Source: an uncultured Alphaproteobacteria bacterium | Lineage (GTDB): Bacteria; Pseudomonadota; Alphaproteobacteria; RF32; CAG-239 | Direction of reading: 5' to 3' | NCBI GenBank assembly: GCA_944392325.1 | Contig: CALXWI010000005.1 | Location: 1-51,242, forward strand | Length of the DNA stretch: 51,242 nt | In this document: piece after piece, positions 8,970 to 16,653 of the stretch | Layout of the letters: each line of letters opens with the position of its first letter | Position numbering within the stretch: the stretch's first letter is position 1 | Notes under the pieces: generated by a model | What the model saw: only the letters and a program-made list of their open reading frames with translations | Database searches by the model: none | What the model was told of the DNA's origin: nothing | Made by a program: the position numbers and the translations under genes

Positions 8970-9530
8970 TTAAACCATACGTGACAGACGGTCTTGCAGA
9001 CGCTGGTAAGCGTTGGATAATTGTTTGAACTTTTCTTCAGCGGCGTCACGGTCTTCAGGGTGCAAATCAGGGTGATATTTCTTGACCAATTTTTTGTATT
9101 GCTGTTTGAGATTTTCAGCGGTGAAGTCTTGCGGTTTGAGTTCCATAATCTCAAGGTAGCGGCGTTCTTCCTGCGTGTAGTAGATGTTATCCATCGGGGA
9201 ATAGTCAGTATGATAATTCTCCTCAAAAAACTCATAGTCATCAAAGAAGTTATAGCCCCTTTGGTACTTGACTTTAGAGCGAAAACCGCGGAAGTGCATA
9301 TGCGGCTTGTCGTCCTCCTCGGGGGCGTCGGTTGAGATGCCGTCATAGTAGTTCCACTTGGCATTATATTCTTGCACGTGCTCTAAACAAAACCAATAAT
9401 ATTCTTTGAGTTTGCGGTCCTTGGGGGCGCGGTATTCGCCTTTTTTGGTACAGCCGGGGTGGTCGCAGCGGTGTTCCGTATGCGGTTCGTTTTGCGGTGC
9501 GTAATATTTGCGAGCCCGTGGCTGTCTCAT
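8970..9530 (-). CDS. J-domain (DnaJ-like) protein with N-terminal zinc-finger-like motif
   Basis: A 186-residue DnaJ-class co-chaperone candidate. The J domain is at the C-terminus (about residues 128-186) with the essential HPD triad in KKYHPDLHPED, so it should stimulate an Hsp70 ATPase. The N-terminal part has Cys/His spacing C-x4-C (RCDHPGCTK) followed by FCLEH, which could coordinate a metal. The middle is rich in Tyr and acidic residues. C-terminal J domains with this layout are common in Alphaproteobacteria as small single-gene chaperone adaptors. It is convergent with the charged orphan, 10 bases apart. Confidence 0.88.
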   Translation of the reverse strand: MRQPRARKYYAPQNEPHTEHRCDHPGCTKKGEYRAPKDRKLKEYYWFCLEHVQEYNAKWNYYDGISTDAPEEDDKPHMHFRGFRSKVKYQRGYNFFDDYEFFEENYHTDYSPMDNIYYTQEERRYLEIMELKPQDFTAENLKQQYKKLVKKYHPDLHPEDRDAAEEKFKQLSNAYQRLQDRLSRMV

Positions 9531-9674
9531 ATTCAGAAATAGTCCTGTGTTAAATTCAACTAAATTTTTATTTTAATGTATTTTGTTAGGAATAGCAACA
9601 CCAAAGCAAAATAAATATGTTTCTAAAAACTAAGATACAAATACAAGACAGCCATAATTAATATAATAAATTAA

Positions 9675-10481
9675 TTACCAAGAGCTGAGAATCGGGCGTA
9701 TTTTATGCGGATCATAATAATCCGTATGCGCTCCTGGGGTGCTACCATCATACATACTTACAGTATATATAGCATTTCCACCGACAGATGTTGATGTCCA
9801 ATAGATTCCTGACATTTGTGAACCTCCATTTGCGGTAAGAAGTGAGTTAATCTGTGATTTTTGATTATATACTAAAAGTAATTGATCTTTACTGGGCAAA
9901 ATACCTTTAAGGTTTCCACAAAATGTATACTTTTTACATTGATCAGAGGCTTGATAAAAAGCATCTGATCCAAGATCTGCCATTGATAAGTAAAAATTCA
10001 TACTGCTGCTTTTTACTCCAACAACTTTACCATTACAATAATATAAATTACCGACAGCTTCTCCATTGTTAATCTGGCAGCGACCATCTTTCCAATCATA
10101 TCCTGAGGAACAACTGCATTGAGCATATTTACCATCGCATGTTGCTCCTGAACCTCCTGCATATCCAGTACCGCTACATGTGTAGGCATAAGCAGAATCA
10201 CACGTGCACCCTTGATATTTGCCACTACAATCCTTGCCTACACCAATTTTCCCTGGCTCTGAACAATCATATGTAAAACCAAGTTCACCACATTGCTCGG
10301 CAGTAATGCCTATACAAGCCCATTTGTTACCAAAAGGACATTTGACACCTTTTCCTCCACTACAAGAGGTTTCAGTATAGCCCAAGGTTTCGCAATCTTG
10401 CGTGGCCACACATTGAGCAAAAGCTAAATTTGAAAGAAAGGACAGAGATGTCCCAATTAGCAAAAATTTAATGTTATTCAT
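9675..10481 (-). CDS. Secreted Cys-rich protein with C-terminal DUF1566-like domain
   Basis: A 268-residue exported protein. The start is taken at the ATG ending at 10481, 7-8 bases after AAAGGG; a GTG nine bases upstream is in frame but badly placed. A Sec signal peptide ends ...LAFA before QCVATQDC. The shared N-terminal module (Q-C-V-A-T-Q-D-C, then GGKGVKCPFGNKWAC) is followed by Cys-rich repeats (AYTCSGTGY). A C-terminal ~110-residue domain contains GILPSKDQLLLVYNQK and SGIYWTSTS, resembling the DUF1566/Lcl lectin-like fold. It is paralogous to 19357-20208 over the N-terminal half. A promoter and a structured leader lie upstream. A surface or adhesive role is inference. Confidence 0.85.
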   Translation of the reverse strand: MNNIKFLLIGTSLSFLSNLAFAQCVATQDCETLGYTETSCSGGKGVKCPFGNKWACIGITAEQCGELGFTYDCSEPGKIGVGKDCSGKYQGCTCDSAYAYTCSGTGYAGGSGATCDGKYAQCSCSSGYDWKDGRCQINNGEAVGNLYYCNGKVVGVKSSSMNFYLSMADLGSDAFYQASDQCKKYTFCGNLKGILPSKDQLLLVYNQKSQINSLLTANGGSQMSGIYWTSTSVGGNAIYTVSMYDGSTPGAHTDYYDPHKIRPILSSW

Positions 10482-10499
10482 TTTGAACACCCTTTGTTT

Positions 10500-10722
10500 T
10501 AATTGTTATAAAAACAACGTCCACTCTTTGTTAACAAAGGGCGGACGGGTGTTCGAAACCGTAGTCATATTTACGGCCCGGCAGTTTCAAGCCTAGGCTC
10601 TTATAGTACCGGCACCCGCCCATCGGGGCATATATGTGCCGATATTTTATTTTCAAGTCGTTATATCCAAACGACTATATGACAAAGGGTTTCGACGCCC
10701 TGGCTGATGATATCCACCAGTT
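10500..10722 (-). ncRNA. Candidate structured leader RNA, copy A
   Basis: A leader of about 220 nt precedes the Cys-rich gene at 9675-10481. In transcript order: helix P1 CTGG/CCAG (10720-10700), P2 GGG/CCC (about 10701-10686), P3 AGTCGTT/AACGACT (10676-10656), a spacer TGAAAATAAAAT, P4 ATCGGCA/TGCCGGT (10643-10608) enclosing a GCCC/GGGC hairpin, then a terminator-like hairpin CGTCC..CTTTG-TTAA-CAAAG..GGACG (10547-10518) followed by TTGTTTTT. The order, spacing and several bases match the leader at 19095-19330, with different bases still pairing. No known riboswitch was recognised. Confidence 0.65.
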
Positions 10723-10728
10723 AAGAGT

Positions 10729-10757
10729 AGAATAACATGAAGATAGTTAAAACGCAA
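10729..10757 (-). promoter_or_regulatory. Promoter of leader copy A and Cys-rich gene
   Basis: On the minus strand, TTGCGT and TATTCT hexamers are separated by exactly 17 bases (complements at 10752-10757 and 10729-10734). Transcription would begin near 10722, immediately before helix P1, which fits the leader starting as a folded RNA. Confidence 0.6.
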
Positions 10758-10775
10758 TGAATAAATAAGTACTTA

Positions 10776-11837
10776 TCAAAAATATTTGAGCAAAATATAG
10801 ATAAGAATGACTACACCCCAAAATACGACTAGAGAGCTATTGGCAAAGCGTTTATCACGGCTTAAATCACGCGATTTAAGTAGGTGAGTAAGGTCTTGTG
10901 GGTCTGTCAACGGCAGAGGCTCCGCAAGACCGGCGCGATAGTCGGTTTGTTGCAAGGCTTGGAGGTATTGCGAAGGGGGCGTAGCCGCGGAATCTTGGTA
11001 GCGGGCGGAGAGGCTTGACTGCCACAGGCGGAGCAAATCTACCTGCGGACAGAGGCGGCGCAAGTGAGCCAGCGATTGGGTAAGACGATATTGCTCATAG
11101 GTAGACGGAGATGTGCCTTTGTGCAAATGGCGCACCAAAAAATTCTTTAGTCCGGCGGAGGCGTGCCCACTTATGGTTGCATTGCAAAAAGTCAACTGCT
11201 CACCGGAGCAGGCAACCTCTGACCAATTGGATAGTAAAGCCGAATCTCCAAAAAACATCTTCTCCCACAACAGGGAAAGCTGGATTTGGGCTGAAGAATC
11301 GAGTTTAGTGGTAAACTTGGTGGCCGGAGGAAAGTGCATGGAGAGCTCAGTTTGAGAGCAAGCCGGCCAATCAATCTCTATCGGCAAGAGATCCGGATAG
11401 CCGCTGCCCGCGGCCTGAACTGCCTCAACCTCAGCGGCATAAAGCCGTTTATCAAAGAGCATATCTTGGCGGCGCATAAAGGATTTATAGGCAGGAAGAT
11501 TGTCGGCTGAATGCTTGGCTCGAAGACTGAGAATCGAGCGGGCAACAGGGCTCCAAAAAAAGTCTTCATCCGTTGGGGATTGTCTTAAATCAACTGCGGG
11601 GAGGTCTTGACGCCAGCAAAGCTCGCTAACCAAAAGCTTGAGAATCGGACAGGCGTCGCTTTGCATAAATCGGAGCAAGGCGGCATCGCTCTGGCGAGTA
11701 ACCCGAGCGCCGAAAAATTTGCCGATTATCCAGCCCCAGCGTAGCGGCAAATAATCCAGAATCTGCGGCAATCCAGCGCGAGCAAGAAGAATCGCCAACC
11801 GAACGATTTTAAGGGATTGAAAAATATTATTTCTCAT
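10776..11837 (-). CDS. UbiB-like protein lacking kinase motifs (probable relic)
   Basis: A 353-residue protein with an N-terminal region and C-terminal membrane helix (VVFWGVVILIYILLKYF) arranged as in UbiB, the atypical kinase/ATPase needed for ubiquinone synthesis. DACPILKLLVSELCWRQDL fits the UbiB stretch G-P-x-F-I-K-L-G-Q-x-L-S-T-R-x-D-L. AAEVEAVQAAGSGYPDLLP fits the later E-A-x-N-...-F-x-x-x-P region. The Ala-rich nucleotide loop, the K-x-G-Q motif, H-P-G-N and D-F-G are all missing, and it is about 150 residues shorter than UbiB. Alphaproteobacteria often carry ubiE-ubiB next to mutM, which supports the origin. It is divergent from mutM. Homology is by eye. Confidence 0.5.
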   Translation of the reverse strand: MRNNIFQSLKIVRLAILLARAGLPQILDYLPLRWGWIIGKFFGARVTRQSDAALLRFMQSDACPILKLLVSELCWRQDLPAVDLRQSPTDEDFFWSPVARSILSLRAKHSADNLPAYKSFMRRQDMLFDKRLYAAEVEAVQAAGSGYPDLLPIEIDWPACSQTELSMHFPPATKFTTKLDSSAQIQLSLLWEKMFFGDSALLSNWSEVACSGEQLTFCNATISGHASAGLKNFLVRHLHKGTSPSTYEQYRLTQSLAHLRRLCPQVDLLRLWQSSLSARYQDSAATPPSQYLQALQQTDYRAGLAEPLPLTDPQDLTHLLKSRDLSRDKRFANSSLVVFWGVVILIYILLKYF

Positions 11838-11867
11838 TTATAGTTATCCTTGTATGGAGGTTCAGTT

Positions 11868-12707
11868 ATGCCGGAATTACCCGAAGTTGAAACAGTTAAA
11901 AATGCCGTACAAAAAGCTATCGGCTTAGCTAATATAACAGATGTTATAATAAAGCAAAATCACTTTCGTGAAGTTATGCCCGAGGACTTTCGTGAAAAGT
12001 TGGTGGGCGCCCAAATCATTAAATATGAACGGATTGCCAAATATTTGGTAATCCACCTGAGCAACGGATATGCCATTATTTGGCATTTGGGAATGAGCGG
12101 GCGAATCAAAATATGTGAAGATATGCCCGAACAACTTGAAAAACACGACCATGTCGTTATCAAGACGACAAACGGAATCCTGATTTATCATGACCCGCGG
12201 AGGTTTGGACTGCTTACTTGCTGCCCAAGCGCTAAACTACGTGAAGCTAACTGCCTGAAGCATACGGGAATCGACCCCATAACCGAAAAATGGGATGGTA
12301 GCTACTTAGCACAAAAATTCAAAAACAAAAAAATTCCGGTGAAAGTGGCGCTGCTGGACCAAGCAATCGTCGCGGGAATCGGCAATATATACGCATCTGA
12401 AGCATTGTTTGCCGCCGGAATATCACCCCTGCGCGAGGCAGGTTCGCTTAAACCTAAAGAGTGCCAAAAATTGGCCGAGGCAATCAAAGCAACTCTACAA
12501 AAAGCGATTGAAGCCGGAGGCTCAACCCTGCGCGACTATCGCAAGCCAGATGGAAGCGAAGGGTATTTTCAGCACTTGCACTGCGTGTATAATAAAACCG
12601 GTCAGCAATGTCCGAATTGTACTTGCAATATTGCCCAAACCGGTGGTATAAAAAAAATTGTACAGGCTGGTCGATCCAGTTTTTATTGTCCGACAAAACA
12701 GAAATGA
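11868..12707 (+). CDS. mutM: Formamidopyrimidine-DNA glycosylase (Fpg/MutM)
   Basis: Fpg excises 8-oxoguanine and formamidopyrimidines from DNA and nicks the abasic site. The start at 11868 (GGAGG upstream) gives MPELPEVETV, exposing the catalytic Pro after Met removal, with Glu next to it. The beta-hairpin Lys is in HLGMSGRIKI. The helix-two-turn-helix region includes QAIVAGIGNIYASEALF. The C-terminal zinc finger begins CPNC but ends FYCPTK where the family has C-P-x-C, so the fourth ligand is missing; a nearby extra Cys (CPNCTC) might substitute. The length, 279 residues, is normal. The following secreted-protein gene starts 7 bases later. Confidence 0.95.
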   Translation: MPELPEVETVKNAVQKAIGLANITDVIIKQNHFREVMPEDFREKLVGAQIIKYERIAKYLVIHLSNGYAIIWHLGMSGRIKICEDMPEQLEKHDHVVIKTTNGILIYHDPRRFGLLTCCPSAKLREANCLKHTGIDPITEKWDGSYLAQKFKNKKIPVKVALLDQAIVAGIGNIYASEALFAAGISPLREAGSLKPKECQKLAEAIKATLQKAIEAGGSTLRDYRKPDGSEGYFQHLHCVYNKTGQQCPNCTCNIAQTGGIKKIVQAGRSSFYCPTKQK

Positions 12708-12714
12708 TAGTGAT

Positions 12715-13092
12715 ATGAAAAAAGCTACTTTAAAAACTTTTTCCTTAGTATTGGCTGCTGCTTTATGGTGGTCTGCGGAATCGATCGCGGCTCCGTTTAT
12801 TGAAGGGTTTGAAGATATTCCAATTCCTCAGGGAATGACCCAGACCGAAAGCGACAATATATCGTTTGGTAATGAAGAAACTCGATTGGTGGAAGCGTAT
12901 TTGACCGGAAGCAAAACCCAATTTAAGGATGTTGAAGCGTTTTATATGAATACTCTGCCACAATTAGGTTGGACTTTCCAAGGCAAACAAGGTAACGCTA
13001 TCTCTTTTTATCGCGATGGAGAGAAACTTGATATCGTCAGAGAACAGAAATCTCCGTTGTTAGTACGTATAACCATTAAGAGTCAGAATTAA
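12715..13092 (+). CDS. Small periplasmic hypothetical protein
   Basis: A 125-residue exported protein of unknown function. The ATG at 12715 is chosen because it begins a clear Sec signal peptide (MKKATLKTFSLVLAAALWW, cleavage after SIA-A or nearby). The mature part has the pattern G-F-E-D-I-P-I-P-x-G at its start and a FYMNTLPQLGWTF segment. Proteins of this type are commonly found beside mutM or crotonase genes in Alphaproteobacteria, from memory. It is sandwiched tightly between mutM (7 bases) and the crotonase gene (3 bases), so it is surely cotranscribed. Confidence 0.8.
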   Translation: MKKATLKTFSLVLAAALWWSAESIAAPFIEGFEDIPIPQGMTQTESDNISFGNEETRLVEAYLTGSKTQFKDVEAFYMNTLPQLGWTFQGKQGNAISFYRDGEKLDIVREQKSPLLVRITIKSQN

Positions 13093-13095
13093 ACC

Positions 13096-13854
13096 ATGGA
13101 ATATAAATTTATTAGAATCGAACCTAAAGACCAATATGCCGTTGTTAACATTAACCCGACACAAGGTTTTAACCTGCTGACCAACCAAATGATGGAAGAA
13201 ATTGTTAATGCGTTGGAAGATCTTGACCGCGATGAGACCGTGAAGGTGATTATTTTACGTGGCAATGACAAATCTTTCTGCTATGGAATCGATATGCAGG
13301 AGTTTAATGACTTTGTTAATGATTTGCCTAAATTGTGGGATGTATATCGCGACTTGTTCGTTCGACTCAACCGAATCAAAAAACTGCTTATCGCCGAGGC
13401 GGCAGGATATTCTATCGGTTTTGGAATCGAGATTATGTTAAACTGCGATATTGTAATTGCAGCAGAAAGTTTGTGCCTCGGAATCCCCGAAGCAAGTTTG
13501 GGTATCATCCCCGGATTAGGCCTTAGCAAGACCTTAGAAAAGGTTATCGGCAAAGGCAAAGCTATGGATATGATTTTATGCGGCCGTGCTATGATTGCCG
13601 AAGAAGCAGAAAGCGTCGGGCTGGTTAGCCGAATCGTCCCGCTCAAGGAATTATCCAGCGAGACTGAAAAAACAGCCGCCAAAATCGCCGAGTTACCTCT
13701 GGCTACCATCATCGCGATTAAAGAAAATATAACTTCTTTGGCTAAAGCTGAATACGAATCTGGAATCGATGAAACCGTAGAAAGAAAACGAATCATTGCG
13801 GATAGCGATGAATTTCGTGAATATTTGGGTAATTTGACCTCTGCAAAGGCTTAA
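13096..13854 (+). CDS. Enoyl-CoA hydratase/isomerase family protein
   Basis: A crotonase-fold acyl-CoA enzyme of 252 residues. The oxyanion-hole segments are SFCYGIDM and AAGYSIGFG. Both glutamates that act on water in enoyl-CoA hydratases are present: the one in GIEIMLNCD and the one in GIPEASLGIIPG. It is therefore likely a true hydratase rather than a hydrolase or inactive member. There are no other beta-oxidation genes nearby, so the acyl substrate is unknown. It forms an operon with mutM and the secreted-protein gene. Confidence 0.9.
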   Translation: MEYKFIRIEPKDQYAVVNINPTQGFNLLTNQMMEEIVNALEDLDRDETVKVIILRGNDKSFCYGIDMQEFNDFVNDLPKLWDVYRDLFVRLNRIKKLLIAEAAGYSIGFGIEIMLNCDIVIAAESLCLGIPEASLGIIPGLGLSKTLEKVIGKGKAMDMILCGRAMIAEEAESVGLVSRIVPLKELSSETEKTAAKIAELPLATIIAIKENITSLAKAEYESGIDETVERKRIIADSDEFREYLGNLTSAKA

Positions 13855-13888
13855 ATCGCGAATATTTAACCAAAATTTAAAAATTTTG

Positions 13889-13918
13889 TTGACTTTCGGC
13901 CTCGCAAGAGTTTATAAA
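13889..13918 (+). promoter_or_regulatory. Promoter of rpsT
   Basis: TTGACT at 13889-13894 and TATAAA at 13913-13918 are 18 bases apart (17 if TTATAA is taken as the -10). This is close to the sigma-70 consensus, as expected for a strongly expressed ribosomal protein gene. The start codon is about 50 bases further on. Confidence 0.8.
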
Positions 13919-13970
13919 ACTATCAGAATTTAAATTGTGTTTAACAAAATAAAATATAGGAATTAAAATT

Positions 13971-14237
13971 ATGGCCAATCATAAATCGGCAAAAACCAGA
14001 ATTAATAGAAACAATAAAAGAAACGTTATTAATAGCGCTCGCAGAAGCAGAGTTCGCACTTTCGTTAAAAAAGCTTTGGAAGCTATCTTGGGTGGCAATG
14101 TTGAAAATGCCGTTGCTGCTTGCAGAACTGCAGAATCCGAATTGGCAAGAGCCGCTCAGAAAGGCGCCGTTGATAAAAGAAAAGCTTCTCGTATTGTTTC
14201 TCGCTTAAACAAGAAAGTTAAAGCTATTCAAGCTTAA
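13971..14237 (+). CDS. rpsT: 30S ribosomal protein S20
   Basis: S20 binds 16S rRNA early in small-subunit assembly. The 88-residue protein begins MANHKSAKTRINRNNKRN and is Lys/Arg-rich and helical throughout, with the family's RRSRVRTFVKKALEAI helix. Its length is typical. Codons are mostly T- or A-ended, as in highly expressed genes of this window. It has its own promoter and a strong terminator. The rpsT-dnaA order is a common alphaproteobacterial arrangement. Confidence 0.97.
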   Translation: MANHKSAKTRINRNNKRNVINSARRSRVRTFVKKALEAILGGNVENAVAACRTAESELARAAQKGAVDKRKASRIVSRLNKKVKAIQA

Positions 14238-14268
14238 TTTTTTTCAATATTTTTCATTACAAACAAAG

Positions 14269-14303
14269 CCAAGCTGCCCTTATTTTAAGGGAGCTTGGTT
14301 TTG
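14269..14303 (+). terminator. Intrinsic terminator of rpsT
   Basis: A long hairpin CCAAGCTgCCCTTA/TAAGGGaGCTTGG at 14269-14298 with a 2-3-base loop is followed by a T-rich tract. It lies 31 bases after the rpsT stop codon. Confidence 0.9.
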
Positions 14304-15055
14304 GCGTTTTATGGCCGAATCCCTAAGGAATCCGAGCGACTCTAAATAGACTCTATGTCAAGAAATTTAATTTATATGTTCTTGAAAAGTTCTCTTGTAA
14401 TTATTTTTTTTACAGTTACTATCCTCATTGTTTTGATGATGACGATTAAATGAATGATAGTTGTTAGAATCAAAATTAAGTTTAATGATAATTATTATAG
14501 GAACGTTTTATAACACTTTTTTTTGAGAAGTTTTTAGCCAAGGCAACTTACAGACCGATAGGTTATTTATGCTGAAAAAACATCAAACAAAAATTGTTAT
14601 AAAAAAGCTAGCTCAGTTTTCTGAAAAAAAGCATTAGGGGTGCTGATTTTCGGGCAAGGAAACAGTTTCGTAATTATGGAACGAGATTTGATGATTGAGG
14701 CGGTAGCCTTGATTATGGGAGCGAGGCTTTCGTGATTGAGGCGGTAGCTTTGATTATGGGAGTGGGGTTTTATGATTGGGAGCCATTAAATATTGAGGAA
14801 ATTGTATTTCAACGGTATGCGTTTCTACACATAATAATTGAAGCCAGCTAAAAAAGGGGATGTGAAAATATCATATTAGTTATGGTAAGGATTACTTCCT
14901 AAAGCAGAAGAGGTCGTTGTGATAATATTGAGAGCTTACTCTTTCATGATATTCATAATACTGTCTGATGTTTTTAGATAACAACTTACCGATTATTAAT
15001 GTTTTCTATTCTGAATTAATTGTATTTTTATTTATGACTAAAATGGGGAGTTAAA
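14304..15055. other. Noncoding gap upstream of dnaA
   Basis: About 750 AT-rich bases without a credible gene on either strand. It contains the 41-bp repeat array at 14693-14785. I saw no TTATNCACA DnaA boxes and no cluster of 13-mer AT repeats, so there is no sign of a replication origin. A GGGGAG ribosome-binding site precedes the dnaA ATG. The dnaA promoter could not be placed with confidence. Confidence 0.6.
14693..14785 (+). repeat. 41-bp tandem repeat upstream of dnaA
   Basis: A unit beginning GATTGAGGCGGTAGC and continuing TTGATTATGGGAG occurs at 14693 and 14734, with a truncated third copy GATTGGGAGCC at 14774. The period of 41 is not a multiple of three, so it is not coding. The two full copies differ at few positions. 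Confidence 0.8.
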
Positions 15056-16495
15056 ATGGCTGAAGAAGCATTATTAGAGAGTTCAGTTCAAGACCAATGG
15101 GGCCAGATTTGCGATCAGTTGAAAGTAGAGTTTGGCGCTGTTGCATTCGACAGTTGGCTGAAGCCATTAACGTTGGGTTCTTTTAACGAAGGAACCGTAA
15201 ATATTTGTGTGCCAACACGTTTTATGAGAAACTGGGTAATCACCCACTATTCTGACCAAATCCACCGCATGTGGGAGAGAAAAAATCCGCAGATTAAGCA
15301 AGTGAACTTTATTGTTCAAGCGGCTCAAGAAGATAAGTCAGCTTCGCCTTTACACAATATTCCGGGTCGTTCACTCCTCAAGAAGATTTCTTCTAGTCCG
15401 GCTCCGCAGAATATTTATCAATCAGGTGCTGCGAATCTTAATAATGCGGAGTTTGTTAATGGTGAATCATCTTTGTCGGTTCCTTTGAATCCGCAATACA
15501 CTTTTGAAAATTTTGTTGTTGGCAAGACTAATGAATTCGCTTATGCCGCTGCTCGTAAAGTTGCCGAATCTCGTAATGTGTCTTTCAACCCGTTGTTCTT
15601 GTATTCCGGCGTCGGCTTGGGCAAAACTCACTTGATGCACGCAATTGCTTGGCATATCAAAAAGCAAGATCCGACCCGCAATATCGTTTATTTGTCGGCT
15701 GAAAAGTTTATGTATAAGTTTGTACGTGCACTGCGTTACAAAGATACCGCAGCCTTCAAAGAACAGTTCCGCTCGGTTGATGTGTTGATGGTTGATGATG
15801 TTCAATTTATGGGCGGTAAAGACACCACTCAAGAAGAGTTCTTCTATACCTTTAATTCTTTGATTGAAGAAGGTCGCCAGATTATTATTTCTGCTGATAA
15901 ATCTCCGTCTGATTTAGAAGGAATCGAAGCTCGTTTGAAATCTCGTTTGGGCTGCGGTTTGGTAGCTGATATTCACCCCACTGATTTTGACCTGAGAATC
16001 GGTATTTTGAACAACAAAGCTAAACAGCTCGGTGTTGATTTACCGGTTCCGGTAGCTGAATTTTTGGCTCAAAAGATTACTTCTAACATTCGTGAGCTGG
16101 AAGGAGCTTTGCGTAGAGTTGTGGCTCATTCTCAGTTATTGTCTGATCGTGAGATTACTTTGGACATGACCCAAGATGTTTTGAAGGACATGCTCCGCTC
16201 TTATGATCGCAGAACCACAATTGATGAGATCCAAAAGAAAGTGGCTGAGTATTTCAATATCTCAGTTAAAGAGATGCAATCTTCTCGTCGGGCTCGCACC
16301 GTGGCTCGTCCACGTCAGGTGGCTATGTATTTAGCTAAGCAGCTGACTTCTCGTTCTTTGCCAGAAATCGGTCGTAAGTTTGACCGTGACCACACAACGG
16401 TTATGCATGCCGTACGTAAGGTTGAAGAATTGATTTTGGAAGATTCTTCCGTTGCTGAAAATGTTGATGCTTTGAGAAGACTCTTGGAAGCATAA
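15056..16495 (+). CDS. dnaA: Chromosomal replication initiator DnaA
   Basis: DnaA is the AAA+ ATPase that binds DnaA boxes and opens the origin. All four domains are present in 479 residues: N-terminal DnaB-interacting domain (about 1-90), a linker rich in Ser/Asn, AAA+ domain with Walker A SGVGLGKTHLMHA and Walker B VLMVDDVQFM, and the C-terminal DNA-binding helix-turn-helix with signature DRDHTTVMHAVRKVEEL. The start is set by GGGGAG about 6 bases upstream. Codon choice is T-ended (CGT, GCT), more like the ribosomal genes than its recF neighbour. A terminator separates it from dnaN. Confidence 0.98.
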   Translation: MAEEALLESSVQDQWGQICDQLKVEFGAVAFDSWLKPLTLGSFNEGTVNICVPTRFMRNWVITHYSDQIHRMWERKNPQIKQVNFIVQAAQEDKSASPLHNIPGRSLLKKISSSPAPQNIYQSGAANLNNAEFVNGESSLSVPLNPQYTFENFVVGKTNEFAYAAARKVAESRNVSFNPLFLYSGVGLGKTHLMHAIAWHIKKQDPTRNIVYLSAEKFMYKFVRALRYKDTAAFKEQFRSVDVLMVDDVQFMGGKDTTQEEFFYTFNSLIEEGRQIIISADKSPSDLEGIEARLKSRLGCGLVADIHPTDFDLRIGILNNKAKQLGVDLPVPVAEFLAQKITSNIRELEGALRRVVAHSQLLSDREITLDMTQDVLKDMLRSYDRRTTIDEIQKKVAEYFNISVKEMQSSRRARTVARPRQVAMYLAKQLTSRSLPEIGRKFDRDHTTVMHAVRKVEELILEDSSVAENVDALRRLLEA

Positions 16496-16528
16496 CCCCT
16501 CCCCTAAAGGTAATAAGTAAAAATCGGA

Positions 16529-16555
16529 AGGTTCCCTTAAACGGGAACCTTTTTT
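16529..16555 (+). terminator. Intrinsic terminator of dnaA
   Basis: AGGTTCCC/GGGAACCT hairpin (16529-16550) with a 6-base loop followed by six Ts, 33 bases after the dnaA stop. It implies dnaN has its own promoter. Confidence 0.92.
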
Positions 16556-16585
16556 AGTGCAAAAAACTGTTGACGACTCTTCCTT

Positions 16586-16613
16586 TTTACTTCTGATTCG
16601 CAAAGATTATGCT
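16586..16613 (+). promoter_or_regulatory. Possible dnaN-recF promoter
   Basis: TTTACT at 16586-16591 and TATGCT at 16608-16613 are 16 bases apart, between the dnaA terminator and dnaN. The same TATGCT -10 appears upstream of gyrB and of the 19 kb leader. The spacing is one short of ideal. Confidence 0.45.
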
Positions 16614-16653
16614 ATTATTGGTAATAAAAAAATTATGAATAGGATACAGAAAA

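Noticed and set aside
9675..10481. Variable protein of a diversity-generating retroelement
   Set aside because: The C-terminal domain is lectin-like, but there is no reverse transcriptase or template repeat in the window.
14304..15055. Possible oriC next to dnaA
   Set aside because: No TTATNCACA boxes or AT-rich 13-mers were found, and the RGAATCG orientation does not flip here. In several Alphaproteobacteria the origin is away from dnaA.
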